A DNA stretch of 42,771 nucleotides from Fomitopsis serialis. Its lineage: Eukaryota > Basidiomycota > Agaricomycetes > Polyporales > Fomitopsidaceae. The stretch covers positions 1-42,771 of the forward strand of contig NW_025955300.1 in assembly GCF_022376445.1 (NCBI RefSeq), in the 5' to 3' direction. A program made the translations under genes and the position numbers. A model generated the notes under the pieces. That model was not told where the DNA came from and made no database searches. It was given only the letters and a program-made list of their open reading frames with translations. Below, one piece after another: positions 22,759 to 32,164 of this stretch (the stretch's first letter is position 1; each line of letters opens with the position of its first letter).

Positions 22759-23027
22759 AGATGCTACGTATACTATCTGTCGCTCGTCTCGTTCTCCACG
22801 GGTGGTGCAGGGCACCAAACCACTCGCGACAACCATTATGTATAGGCGGCTACGTATACAATATACACGAACTTACTCGGTTCTGAAGGGTTTCTTCGTG
22901 GCGCACGCCCGGACGTGACCGGTATGAATATCTGACAGACATTGATATTCCTCACGCGACAAGAGCTAAAACACAGCTAAAACACAGCTTGTCAACGTCA
23001 ATGTTGGTTGGGAAGATGTAACATGTA
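22759..23027. other. Right edge of the duplication; short tandem repeat
   Basis: The shared kinase 3' flank ends at about 22,895. At about 22,964-22,990 the unit GCTAAAACACA is repeated head to tail (two full units and a partial one). Nothing else was recognised. Confidence 0.4.
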
Positions 23028-23494
23028 TTACTGAGACGAAAACACGCCGAAAGCTACCCAATACAGGACTACAACCGCACTGAGTACAGCGACGAAGACA
23101 CGTCTGAACCTGCCCTGCTCGTCCTTCCCACCCCCCGGCGCTCGCCGACAGCAAACCGGGAGCTGGACGCGGTCGCCTGTCACCATAAGCAAGGTCTGAA
23201 AGAAACTGAAGTCAGCACAAACTCAAAGCTTTGCAACGAAAACAAAGGGGTTCAGAGATAGCGGGCGCGCCTGCCAAAGCAGACGGCCCGAAGGTAGCTG
23301 AGATAGTTTTCTGCAACGCAAGGTAGCCCTTGCTAAAGCCAAATGCCTCAAACATCATAACGAGGACGGCAGGCATCCGAGAGGTGGAAGAAGTACTCAC
23401 CGGGTGCAGGAAGCCGGACGTGCCCCTTGTTGCGAGGACGATCCACCTCGGGGTTATGTACACAACAAATGTACACGGAGAACGCTATTAACAT
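23028..23494 (-). CDS. Small protein with one C-terminal transmembrane segment
   Basis: Not recognised. Exon 1 begins at the ATG at 23494 (MLIAFSVYI), contains VHNPEVDRPRNKGHVRLPAP, and runs to about HLSDACRPR. The last exon, after a TTTCAG acceptor near 23,202, encodes TLLMVTGDRVQLPVC, a basic linker, and a hydrophobic helix VFVAVLSAVVVLYWVAFGVF just before the stop. A tail anchor in an internal membrane would fit. The intron border between the exons (about 165 nt) is uncertain and a further small exon may exist. Its ATG lies only 15 bases after the stop of the Rrn9-like gene on the same strand, so it may instead be 3' exons of that transcript. Confidence 0.45.
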
Positions 23495-23508
23495 GGCCCG
23501 CGTGGGCG

Positions 23509-24628
23509 TTAGGTGCCAGTGGCTTGTTCGACTACCCGAGACTGGGTGTCCTCAGGCTCCACCGAAGACTCAATGGTCTCTGCAGACTTGATCTTCCTTT
23601 TCTTATACGGACCTCGTTTGCCTATCAACCCGTCAGACGCTGAGCGGTACATGCAGAGAATGAACGACGCTTACGTTTCGGCGGGGGAGGAGGCTTGTAT
23701 GCTAGCCCCAGAAAGCTCAGATCATAAGCCTCCACAGCGTCTCGCATCTGCAGCTTCGCCGAGGCACGATACTGGACACGGTGAACGGCTGCGACAAATG
23801 TCAGCTTAGGCAACATAAATATGCACAATATCGACGTACCAGGTGACTTCGAAGAGCCATATATAGATTCCATACGACGCTGGACATTCTGCATGACACT
23901 AACAAGCACATGTTTACGCGAGCTTACCGCAGCACAGCAGAGGAGACGAACTTGGCGTCGACAAGACCACTAGAAGACATGACGGCCATGACCATCTCCC
24001 AGCCGAACGGGGCGAAACGGTTCTGCATGCTCTCCGCGGCGGGCGGCTTGTGGGCGGCGACAAAAGCAAGAATACGCGCGAGGTGGGTGGCGGCTTCGTC
24101 CGCAAGGGCATCGAGGCTCGCCTGCGGGAGTAGTGTGTTGGCAAAGTCGTCATCCAGATCTTTCAGCAGTTCAGCATCGTGGGGAGTGGTGTCGGGCCCA
24201 GTGAGAGATCTCTTGAGGTGCTGCACAGTAAGGGCCTTGACCTCGTCTTCAAGCGTCCATTCGGGGACGTGCACGTCACCGGCCATAAGGGGCCACCGCG
24301 TCCAGGTGTCCCGCGGTTTCTTCGCCTCGCGCTTGTTTGAGTACCGCTTGCGCTTCCGCTGAGACTGGAGTTGCTCCGCGACAGAGGACTCTGCAACGAC
24401 AGAGACTTGCGACGTGTACTCCGTCAAGGATAACTTGGGTTCTTCGTCGTCCAGACTGATGTCGTCGTCCTCGAATAGATCATCGTCGGTAGCAGGCGCA
24501 GACGAGTGGGCTCGGATGAGCTGGCTGGAGAGGTCGAGCGTGTCGCGGTTCCTGAGGGCGCGTAAAAGTGCAGAATATTCAGAGATCTCGGCGTGCAGGG
24601 CTGCAGGGACGCGCGGACGCTTGCTCAT
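23509..24628 (-). CDS. Rrn9-domain-like protein (putative RNA polymerase I initiation factor subunit)
   Basis: Rrn9 is a subunit of the yeast upstream activation factor for rDNA transcription by RNA polymerase I. Exons 24628-23928, 23898-23840, 23788-23675 and 23621-23509 sum to 987 nt, or 328 residues. The N-terminus has MSKRPRVP and a helix EYSALLRALRNRDTLDLSSQ, then an acidic patch (DDDLFEDDDISLDDEE), a basic nuclear-signal-like stretch (QRKRKRYSNKREAKKP), the motif WTRWPLMAGDVHVPEWTLED, and a C-terminal basic tail (PPPPPKRKRGPYKKRK). The W-T-x-W-P-L/PEW motif and the order of parts suggest Rrn9; this is from memory of the family and needs a profile search. The first intron would be only 29 nt, but it is the choice that keeps the frame. 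It is divergent from eL41, so a ribosome-biogenesis gene and a ribosomal-protein gene would share a promoter. Confidence 0.5.
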
Positions 24629-24873
24629 CGTTGCCAGCGATGAATGCGACACGAAGGGACGAAGAACAACTAGCGCGCGAAAGGGAGCGCTTTGTCTGTT
24701 TGAGTGTGGGAGGGTGAGGTAAGCAGAACTGTACAGTACCACCCGCCACAGAATCATAACCCCGCACTCGGCGGTCTGGGCTCGTTAGCACTTCCCATTA
24801 CTCGACGAGTGAGTACGCGGCCGCCGCGTTGCCTCGGCACGTTCTCGTCGTTGCTGACTGTGTGACCTACAGA
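24629..24873. promoter_or_regulatory. Divergent promoter of the Rrn9-like and eL41 genes, with a likely 5'-UTR intron
   Basis: Only 245 bases separate the two starts. On the + strand GTGAGT at 24,809 and CCTACAG ending at 24,872 mark a probable 64-nt intron in the eL41 leader, ending one base before the ATG. Introns at or just before the start are common in fungal ribosomal-protein genes. Confidence 0.5.
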
Positions 24874-25009
24874 ATGAGAGACAAGTGGAAGAAGAAGAGG
24901 TCGCGTCGTCTCCGTCGCAAACGCAGAAAAATGCGGGCTCGTTCCAGTGCGTTTTCCTGTTTCCCTGTCTGTGACTGGTGTCTAATGCGACACGCCCACC
25001 ACAGAGTAA
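24874..25009 (+). CDS. RPL41: 60S ribosomal protein eL41 (25 residues, intron before the last codon)
   Basis: eL41 is the smallest eukaryotic ribosomal protein, a single basic helix at the bridge between the two subunits. The frame reads MRDKWKKKR..., then RRLRRKRRK, and ends in MRARSK, matching the near-invariant family pattern over its full 25 residues. Exon 1 is 24874-24946. The intron 24947-25004 (GTGCGT...CACAG) falls within the last codon, and 25005-25009 (AGTAA) supply the end of the Lys codon and the stop. Without splicing the frame runs on into unrelated sequence. It is far too short for ordinary gene finders. Confidence 0.95.
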
Positions 25010-25734
25010 TCTACTCGGCTGCTTGCGTTGCACCGTAGGGATACCATGACAAAAACTCCAAGTGACGGCCACCATGCACGCACCTACCATGCACACGACG
25101 ACGGAGATGGAGAAATGCTGTATGCCAAAAGATGTGGCCTCGCGCGAGTGCCGCCCTCGGGTCCCAAGGGTAGCAGTGTCCCGACTATGTATCGTTATCA
25201 ACACCGGGCTGCGGTAGGAAAAGCCACCGTGCAATGATCATCATGCTGTAACAATTGTTCTTCGTGTGCGTTGCCACATAAGTGCGAGTGGTTTGGATGT
25301 GACGACGTTTGGTCTTGTGAGTCGTCCTGCTCGTCAAGGTGAGGGCGTGCGCGACGGCCGTTCTCGCAGCAATGGAGTCACAGGAGGCGTATACGATTTC
25401 CAGTGCCGCGCGTCCATACGCGCTCGAACCACCTGTGTTACTGCAGTACTGTACACTGTCTTGCACCAAGCGAGTGCAAGATTCTGCGTCGTGTATGTAC
25501 AGCCTTGCAATGACAGTCCACACCGACTCCGAGGCGGAGGTATGTTTGCATCCTTTTGAGATTGTGCTGCGCAGTCGCACGCACGTCGATCCAGCATCCC
25601 AAGAAATCATATTAGACACGTAAAAACAATCATCGACGGAAATCCTTTCGCGAGTATATACTACTTCTTAGATCGACAGTGTCCACAATGCAACAACTCA
25701 CATCACGCGGCGATGAGCAGTCGACTCGTACACC
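25010..25734. other. Intergenic between convergent eL41 and ATPase genes
   Basis: It holds the 3' flank of eL41 and the 3' flank of the ATPase gene. Frames of 90-150 codons exist on both strands (for example 25339-25623 + and 25185-25619 -) but overlap each other and show no family motif, so I do not call them. Confidence 0.4.
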
Positions 25735-27667
25735 TCACGACGGGACCACCAACAGCGACGCGCCTCCGTCTTTGGTGACGCGCAGTCTCGTCTTGATCAG
25801 GACGCACTTGCGGCCGAATTTCTCCAGGACACGTTGTGCATCGTCGGATGGTTTATCAGACGAGCCCCGAGTAGTCCCCAGTCCCGACGGAGCTAACAGG
25901 ACGGCCTGGCCAGTCTGCAAGTCGGAACGAAATGAGATTTCAGGCAGACGGTGCGATAGGTCACATTACCTGCAGGTTGACAATGTTATCGAACGCCGCC
26001 TTCGAGTCGATGTCAGCGGAGACGTGCTTGGCGACGTGTTCCCACCAAGCCGGGGAGGAGAAGCGATGGAGGATCGCTACACTGCAGAGTTCGAGCAACA
26101 CGGGAGGCACAACGGTAGGCTCTGATCCCCATCACAGTCAGCATCTGAGGAATAGTGCATAGTTAGATGGGTTCCTACATACCCTGCGTACTGATGATCA
26201 CGCGCATCGCTTGGTGGCGCTGCTGGCGAATGAGAGACAGCAGCCCCTTCGTAAGTCCGGACGAGGTCTTGTTCGCTACCAGGTACTACACACAGTCAGG
26301 TCAGTTCGGCTCTACTATCACTGTTTGGCTTACCTTGTGAGCCTCGTCGACGACGAGGACCTTCCCGGTATTGACCTGCGAGCGCACGAACAGCCTGACA
26401 ATGATATCAAAAAGGCCACATGCCGACGCCGGGTCGATGAAGGGATCGGACAGGTCGATGATGGTGATCTGCCCGGCCGCAAACCGCGCAGGCGCTACGT
26501 GGAACTTTCCTGGTGCTTTCTTGTCCAAGAACGATTCAAGTAATGCCGTGCGTTGCTCGAGGCCCGAGAGCTGGGCGGGGTTGAACTTCGTCTTCTTCAG
26601 TTCGAGCGCCGTCTTGAATGCTTGATAGGTGTACCTCTCACCGAGGTCGCGTAGAATGGACTAGGCATCGTTGTGAGAAGTAAGCGGGCGCTTGCCATTC
26701 GAACTGCCGGTACGGATGCTCACCAGTATCGTCTGCATATATAGGGGAACACTGTCCGACGCACCGATTGCCATCATTGAGAGGAAAGCTTGCGCGTCGA
26801 GTTCTTCCTCGCTGAACTTCAACGCCTTCACTGTTACCGACTGACCCAGGCGTGCATACACCTGCTTCATTGTATTCAACGATGACTTGGATACGTAGAC
26901 GACCACCGGAGGCGGCTTGACCGCTTTGTTATCAGTAACACCAACCCATGCGGCTTCGCAAGGCTGGGAGTAGGCACCGCCCTCACCGAAGTGGAGGACG
27001 AGGCCGGCCAACGGCTTCCTCAGTTGACCAATGGCTGAATGATCAGGGACGAGCATATTTTCAAGCATCACCGAAGTAGTGTGCGATTTGCCAGACCCTT
27101 GCACGCCGCAAACCAAGGCCGAGAAGGGAGCATTCTGGGAGAACGCGTCAGAGAGACAAGACTTTCATCAGCACGCGACGCACCGTGTTCAGATAAATGC
27201 GTTTATCATCCGCGATGTCCTTCTTGCATGGGCCTGATCCGTCGCTTCGCGTGTTCACATATTAGAGATGTAGCACTCAGCGAGCGATATAGTGAAAGAC
27301 GTACTAGACTCGGACGACAGAGCCGAGGAGACCCCGCTGCGGGAAGCAGTCGGGCCCACCGCCTTGCGCATAGGCCTCCCTGGTGAAGATGGGGGCTGTC
27401 TGAATCTCATGGTCTTTGGAGTCTCTATCGTCCAGTGCTTGATGCACGAGGAGTAGGTTCTCCTCCTAGAGGTATGAGTGGGGTTAGTCCGTGTTCGGAA
27501 CACATTGAGCATACGCACCAAATCGCCGTCGACGGAGGACGCAGCAGTAGACGACGGGCCACTGGCGTCCGAGCTGGAGCTTGACTATCAAAGTGGAATG
27601 ACGAGACGGCAAAGTTAGAGAAGGAACGCAGCATGCATCTGAGATAAACATTGACCATTGTGCTCAT
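25735..27667 (-). CDS. P-loop ATPase of the HerA/FtsK-like type
   Basis: The chain starts MSTM, continues through a Ser-rich exon (SDASGPSSTAASS), EENLLLVHQALDDRD and CKKDIADDKRIYLNT, then NAPFSALVCGVQGSGKSHT, which holds the Walker A motif GVQGSGKS (about 27,085-27,115). Later come KALKFSEEELDAQAFLSMM, an FxVAPARFAAGQITIIDLSDP strand, the Walker B/DEAH motif GKVLVVDEAHK (near 26,340), and LLSLIRQQRHQAMRVIISTQ, an arrangement like the HerA/FtsK group, where the STQ strand is a sensor. The last exon begins TGQAVLLAPS and the stop TGA is at 25735. Introns of about 50-60 nt all have GT/AG ends and keep the frame; no indel is needed. HerA relatives translocate DNA in prokaryotes; the role of fungal members is unknown. 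Confidence 0.75.
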
Positions 27668-27963
27668 CCTTGACATATGAAGAGGCGTATGTAACTGGGA
27701 ATGAAGAGCGAGAGCGATGAGTTGGGGGTTGCAACCGCGATCGAAAGGCCCGGGGGAGCTTGCTTTCCTGCGGGTCTTCCTCCGTACTTATGGCCGACTT
27801 ACTTTTCTTGCACGCTGATCGATCCTAGAACAAGTGAGAACACGTTCCGTAGCATGACTGTAAGGTTCAGGAAACGGTGTTCTTGCGCAGTGTCACCTGT
27901 CTCGTCTCGTTGTATCCGCAAGGCGCAACTAAGTCATGACGGACCATGCACAGAAGATAGAAA

Positions 27964-28468
27964 TCATGGTCCCTGAAGGACCACTCGAAAGTGTTCCGAT
28001 ACTTCAAAGTGGCGTTCCGGGATGTATTCTTGGAAAGCGAAGCACTGTGGGATGAGCAAGATATCGCTCCCCGGGATTCGCAAGCCCCGGAAGGTTCGCG
28101 GCCCATCAGGGAGTTCACCATCATACTCGGAAGTGCCCGGCAGCGTGATGCTTGCGGCTCATGAGCCTGAGTGTGTGAGGTGTCCATGTCAGCCACGGCA
28201 TGCAGACGTTCGAGCAAATTCACGCACCAGGAGTCCGCGGCGATTCCGAGCGTGCGACAAAGCCTGCGTGAAGACGGGGAAGTCGTACACATATCGCCGG
28301 AACATCCTAGAGCTCATCCAGGAGACTCACCCAAAGAAGCGTTCAGGTGAGGCAACCGAACGTTACCTTGGCTGAAAAGTAGCGATCCGCGGGCTGCGTC
28401 GCGTTCAGTTGACAGAGCCGTTCGTAACACCATCGCCTCATGGCTAAGACGCGTTCCTCCAGCCTCAT
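27964..28468 (-). CDS. Short protein of unknown function
   Basis: Not recognised. Three exons join in frame: one from the ATG at 28468 (MRLEERVLAMRRWCYERLCQ, ending RYFSAK), a second beginning DVPAICVRLPRLHAGFV, and a third with ITLPGTSEYDGELPDGPRTF, GSDILLIPQCFAFQEYI and ERHFEVSEHFRVVLQGP before the stop. The composition looks like a folded globular protein, about 125 residues. Upstream sequence up to the Rsc7 stop at 28,645 also has coding-like fragments (for example IIVSVLRILCYGTRPDHFAE), but I could not join them in frame, so the gene may start further upstream or be broken. Confidence 0.4.
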
Positions 28469-28644
28469 GTACGGATCGACTTACACTATTCGCTTACCGC
28501 CCAGACCTCTCTTCTACGCTCTGCAAAGTGATCAGGGCGCGTGCCATAACAAAGAATTCGCAGCACAGAGACAATGATCTGATCGAATCGCGGCCCAACG
28601 TGAAGACATTCCTACCGATACGACAAGATGTGGTCGCGTAATGA

Positions 28645-30414
28645 CTATGGGGGTTGTTCGGCATACTGCAAGAAAGGCCCACGCAATACTGCGTTCTCTT
28701 CGTCGATCTCCTCTGGCCGTGGTGTCTCCATGATGGTATCGACCCACGCTAGGCCCCACGCCTGGCTCCCTGCCTTCGTCCCTCCCAGAACGCGCTGCCC
28801 GTCGTCGACCGGCTCCCAGCGTGCTCGCGTCGGCTGCGTGTCCGAACGGTCTGTTCAACACAGATTAGGGAAGAGCCGACCTTCTACAGAAACCGACTCA
28901 CAGTATACAGTTCCGGAGTGTGGCTCATACACGCCCAGAGGCGTCTGCTCCTTTTCGTCCCACACCTTCCGTCTCTTCCCCGTCTCCCTCTCCCTATCTC
29001 TCGCCTCCTGTTCGCGACTGGAGCTGCCGTCCAGTGTGCCCCCGTATACCTTCATCGCCTCCGCGCGCATGTTCGCCCACTCCCTGCTCGCATCTGCGGT
29101 CCTCTGCGCCGCGGCATACATCCAGTTTTCTTCGTTCACGCCATCTCGCGTGAGCAAGCTCTTCCGCACCGCGTTCAGCGGGCCGTCGCTGTAAGGCCCC
29201 CAGCCAGAGCCACCGAAGATAGTAGTTGGTCCACCAGCACGGTACAATCCGATCCCGCTACCTGTGCGGTCTTTGCTTGCAGTGAGCTCTGGTGCAGCTG
29301 CTGCGGTGTCCTGGGGCTCGTCGACGGGGTCACCGGGCTTGAGACCTTTGGCGGTGCACTCCTCCAGCGCTTTTTCCTCGTAGTAGTCGTCAAATACCCA
29401 CTTCCCGTCTGCGCATTGTCAGTATGTTTGCTCAAAAGCCTCAATGCATACGCACCTTTTACCGTCTTGGCACCATGCAGTTTGTATGCACTGCGTGCGG
29501 TGATCATCGTCACACTACGTGTGCGCAAGTGCGAGCCTAATTTGCCCACTTCGATGAGATACTCTTTCTCGGCCTGCGTCGCGTTCAGCTTCATGGCAAG
29601 CGGGTTGCGCCGGAAATAGTACAACGAGTCGCGGAAGCCAGAAGTGCGTGCTGCGTCGATTGCAAGCATGTACATTCGGTCGGGATGTCGGTTGGGCAAT
29701 TGGAACGTCTGCGCTTTGAACTTGCGGTCTGGAGCAACGTCAGTTTGTTGGAGAGAGTAAACAATAGACATGCGCACCACCAATAAGGTTACCATACTGG
29801 TCGATCTTTGCGTCGCCCTTCGGGTCGTCCTCGGTGACATACTCGTCGTTGTCGATGATGTAGACTTGTCCGTTTATGCGCCGGAAAGGCTTCCCACCGC
29901 CCGCAGGACCCTCTTCTGCATCCGCAGCGGGCACATCCTCCACAGGAGCAGGCGTTTCCGCCTCCGCCGCGGCGCTCTCCTCACCTTGCTCGACCTCCTC
30001 GCCCGTCCGTTTCGGTAGCCTGATGGTAATTCCACGGCCTTTTCCCCTGCCTCGTCCGCGTCCCCTCGCTCTTGTTCTTGGTGTGCTCGTCCCCGATGCC
30101 TTGTTCCGGCTCCCTTTCGGTCTGCCCCTCCCTCTTTTCGCCGGGGTCTCCGCGTCCTCAGCATCCTCGTCTTCCTCAGGGTCGACGACGCTGCCGTCCT
30201 CGTCCGCTGTCTGGGCATCCACGTCTACATCTATGTCATCTTCTGGCTGTGGCGTTGCTGTTTCGTCTGCTTGCTCGTCATCTGCGTTAGGCTCTTCCGC
30301 GTCGGTGATTGTAACTTCCTCTTCTTCAACAGGTGTTTCGCGTGAACTCGACGCTGCAGGTGGCCTTCGTCCGGGTGGCCTGATTCTGATTTTCGGGCCG
30401 ACTCGAGGAGCCAT
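28645..30414 (-). CDS. rsc7: Chromatin-remodelling complex subunit Rsc7/Swp82 family
   Basis: Rsc7 (Npl6) and Swp82 are fungal accessory subunits of the RSC and SWI/SNF nucleosome remodellers. Exons 30414-29778, 29728-29456, 29408-28902 and 28850-28645 sum to 1,623 nt, or 540 residues. The N-terminal half is acidic and has AT-hook-like motifs (KRGRGRPKGSRNK, RGRGRGRGKGRG), which bind the DNA minor groove. The conserved domain starts at GQVYIIDNDEYVTEDDPKGD, continues with KIDQYGNLIGG, RKFKAQTFQLPNRHPDRMYM, TSGFRDSLYYFRRN and TMITARSAYKLHGAKTVK, and ends in DGKWVFDDYYEEKA. It reads without frameshift. The start at 30414 (MAPRVGPKIRIRPPG) follows the typical family N-terminus; an in-frame ATG further upstream (30621) is probably in the leader. 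Confidence 0.9.
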
Positions 30415-32164
30415 GTTGAGAGCCGTCAGATATATGTGTAGTTTTGTCCGGAAATCCGAAGAGAATAACGCGCTATGCGTGGTCGGTGGGAGTGAACGAG
30501 TGCAATGGACGCGACTGTGGCGATTGCCACACGGTGCAAGAGATTCAATCGGGAATCTCAGCCATAGGAGGTAGCGGGCGCTAATTCCATTACCTTCCTC
30601 CGAGTCAGTACAAAACTTCACTTGTGTACACCATACGGTCGTCGCTTATCCTCTTTTTTGTGCGCTCGCATACTGAACTGTCCAAAAAATATGGTACGTG
30701 TCCTTGGGGCTGACGAGAAGACAGTAAACAGCTGTGACATACATGTACAGACCCATTTTCAGGGCATCTCAACGCGCAGGTACGAGGACTCTGCTAATGA
30801 ATTTGTCCATAATATCTTACCTCCACCATCGGAGCAACACTCAAACTCCAGCCGACTGTATCGACCTGGGGCGTAGCCATACCTGTAGGACAGGCCGACT
30901 CCTGAACGAGGTTATGTGCATCCAGCATTTGCTGGTAATCGCAGTACATCACCCTCAAATCCTCGGAGGACACTGGTGGAACGATGACCCGGTCTGACTA
31001 TGCAGCTATATTGCATGCAGCTTCATGAACGGGTGCCTGCGCGGAATGCCTGGATCGCTGCCTTCATTCGATCGTCCCGAACCCAGGTCACATCATCCCT
31101 GTTTCGCGTCCAGCCGTCTGCCACCAGAGGGGTGCCGAGATCGGGTTTGTCGTTGGCCCCTTGCGGGACCTGTTTATGGAGACGTCTGGATCATCAGTGA
31201 GCCAGCCCGCTGCCGACACGGAGCACCACGTTTCCGCCCATCGCTGAATCGCTGGGACCTATTAGGTGTGTACGCTCAAATTGGTTCCTGATTGACATCC
31301 GTAATACGTCGACCTTACGAACCTCGGTGCGGAGGATGGCCGTGTATGATGTGCATTCTGACCTGTGCTTTGACAGAAGCACTTACAGGACCCATGTAGT
31401 CGTGCTCGATGGAGACTGTCGGCCTTCGTCACCGGAAATCACCGCCCTCTTCACTTACCGGGCTAAGGATTATACTGCTGTAGGCACGAATGAGCAACTT
31501 CAAATTCTTCAATTAGTACGCAAGAGGTACCGGCATGTCAGTCGCTACATGTGTAGATGGCCGGGAAATGAGTATCAGTGATAAGCCCCTGCACACGCTA
31601 GACTTTGAAGATAAACTCGCGCAGGACACCTCATACTTTGACCGCTAACGGTGCAAATGCTTATCTCGTTTAGACCCTGCAGAGAGTCTAGACGACATCT
31701 TTCATGAACTAGCTGAGAAGCCCTCTCACGAGCAGCGCGCGCCTTCCGAATGGGTCAAACATACGCATATATGCTGGTAAGCACCAAGTACCGAGTCGTC
31801 AAATGACACAGCAACTGAATCGACGTCGACTCTGCAGCTCGTCTCGGGAGGTTATTTTGATCACAGCGTTCGACGTGTATCTTCCGATACATCGCGCCGG
31901 CTTCCGCGGCAGACTAGCACTTATCAACAACCCGTTATCGTCAAAGACTCTACGGTCCGCTGAGGACCGCGAACTGGTGGAGTGGCTCGTACCTGACCCA
32001 TGTACGACGCACGGATGTCCGCACAATCGTTTGTTTAGGGTGCGGCGGGTATAAAGCCATGACTTCGCATCTGCTCCGGTCGGCTGCCCCGCGACCACCA
32101 GCGGCCTCGTTCGCCTACCGTCCTCGGCCTCCAGGACCAAGCGGAGCCCTGACACGACCTCAAG
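30415..32164. other. Long divergent intergenic region with possible gene remnants
   Basis: This 1.75 kb between the divergent Rsc7 and permease genes has no clear gene. Two coding-like patches on the + strand, 31,327-31,581 (ending near NEQLQILQLVRKRY) and about 31,580-31,790 (AESLDDIFHELAEKPSHEQR), could be decayed exons, but stops and frames do not let me build a gene and I recognise no family. Confidence 0.3.

Larger units (their letters stand above)
17378..22895. repeat. Segmental duplication, copy 2 (hydrolase B + kinase C)
   Basis: This is the second copy of the block at 9,542-15,050, in the same orientation. The hydrolase, the divergent promoter and the first kinase exons are nearly identical to copy 1; the kinase differs more strongly after about 20,390. 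It ends where ACTCGGTTCTGAAGGG passes into unrelated sequence before the small TM-protein gene. Confidence 0.9.

Noticed and set aside
9542..22895. Duplication as an assembly artefact
   Set aside because: The copies differ by many substitutions, intron gain or loss, indels and unique junction sequence, so they are real paralogous blocks.
25185..25619. 144-codon minus-strand frame between eL41 and the ATPase
   Set aside because: Overlaps other open frames, no motif, and lies in the 3' flanks of two convergent genes.
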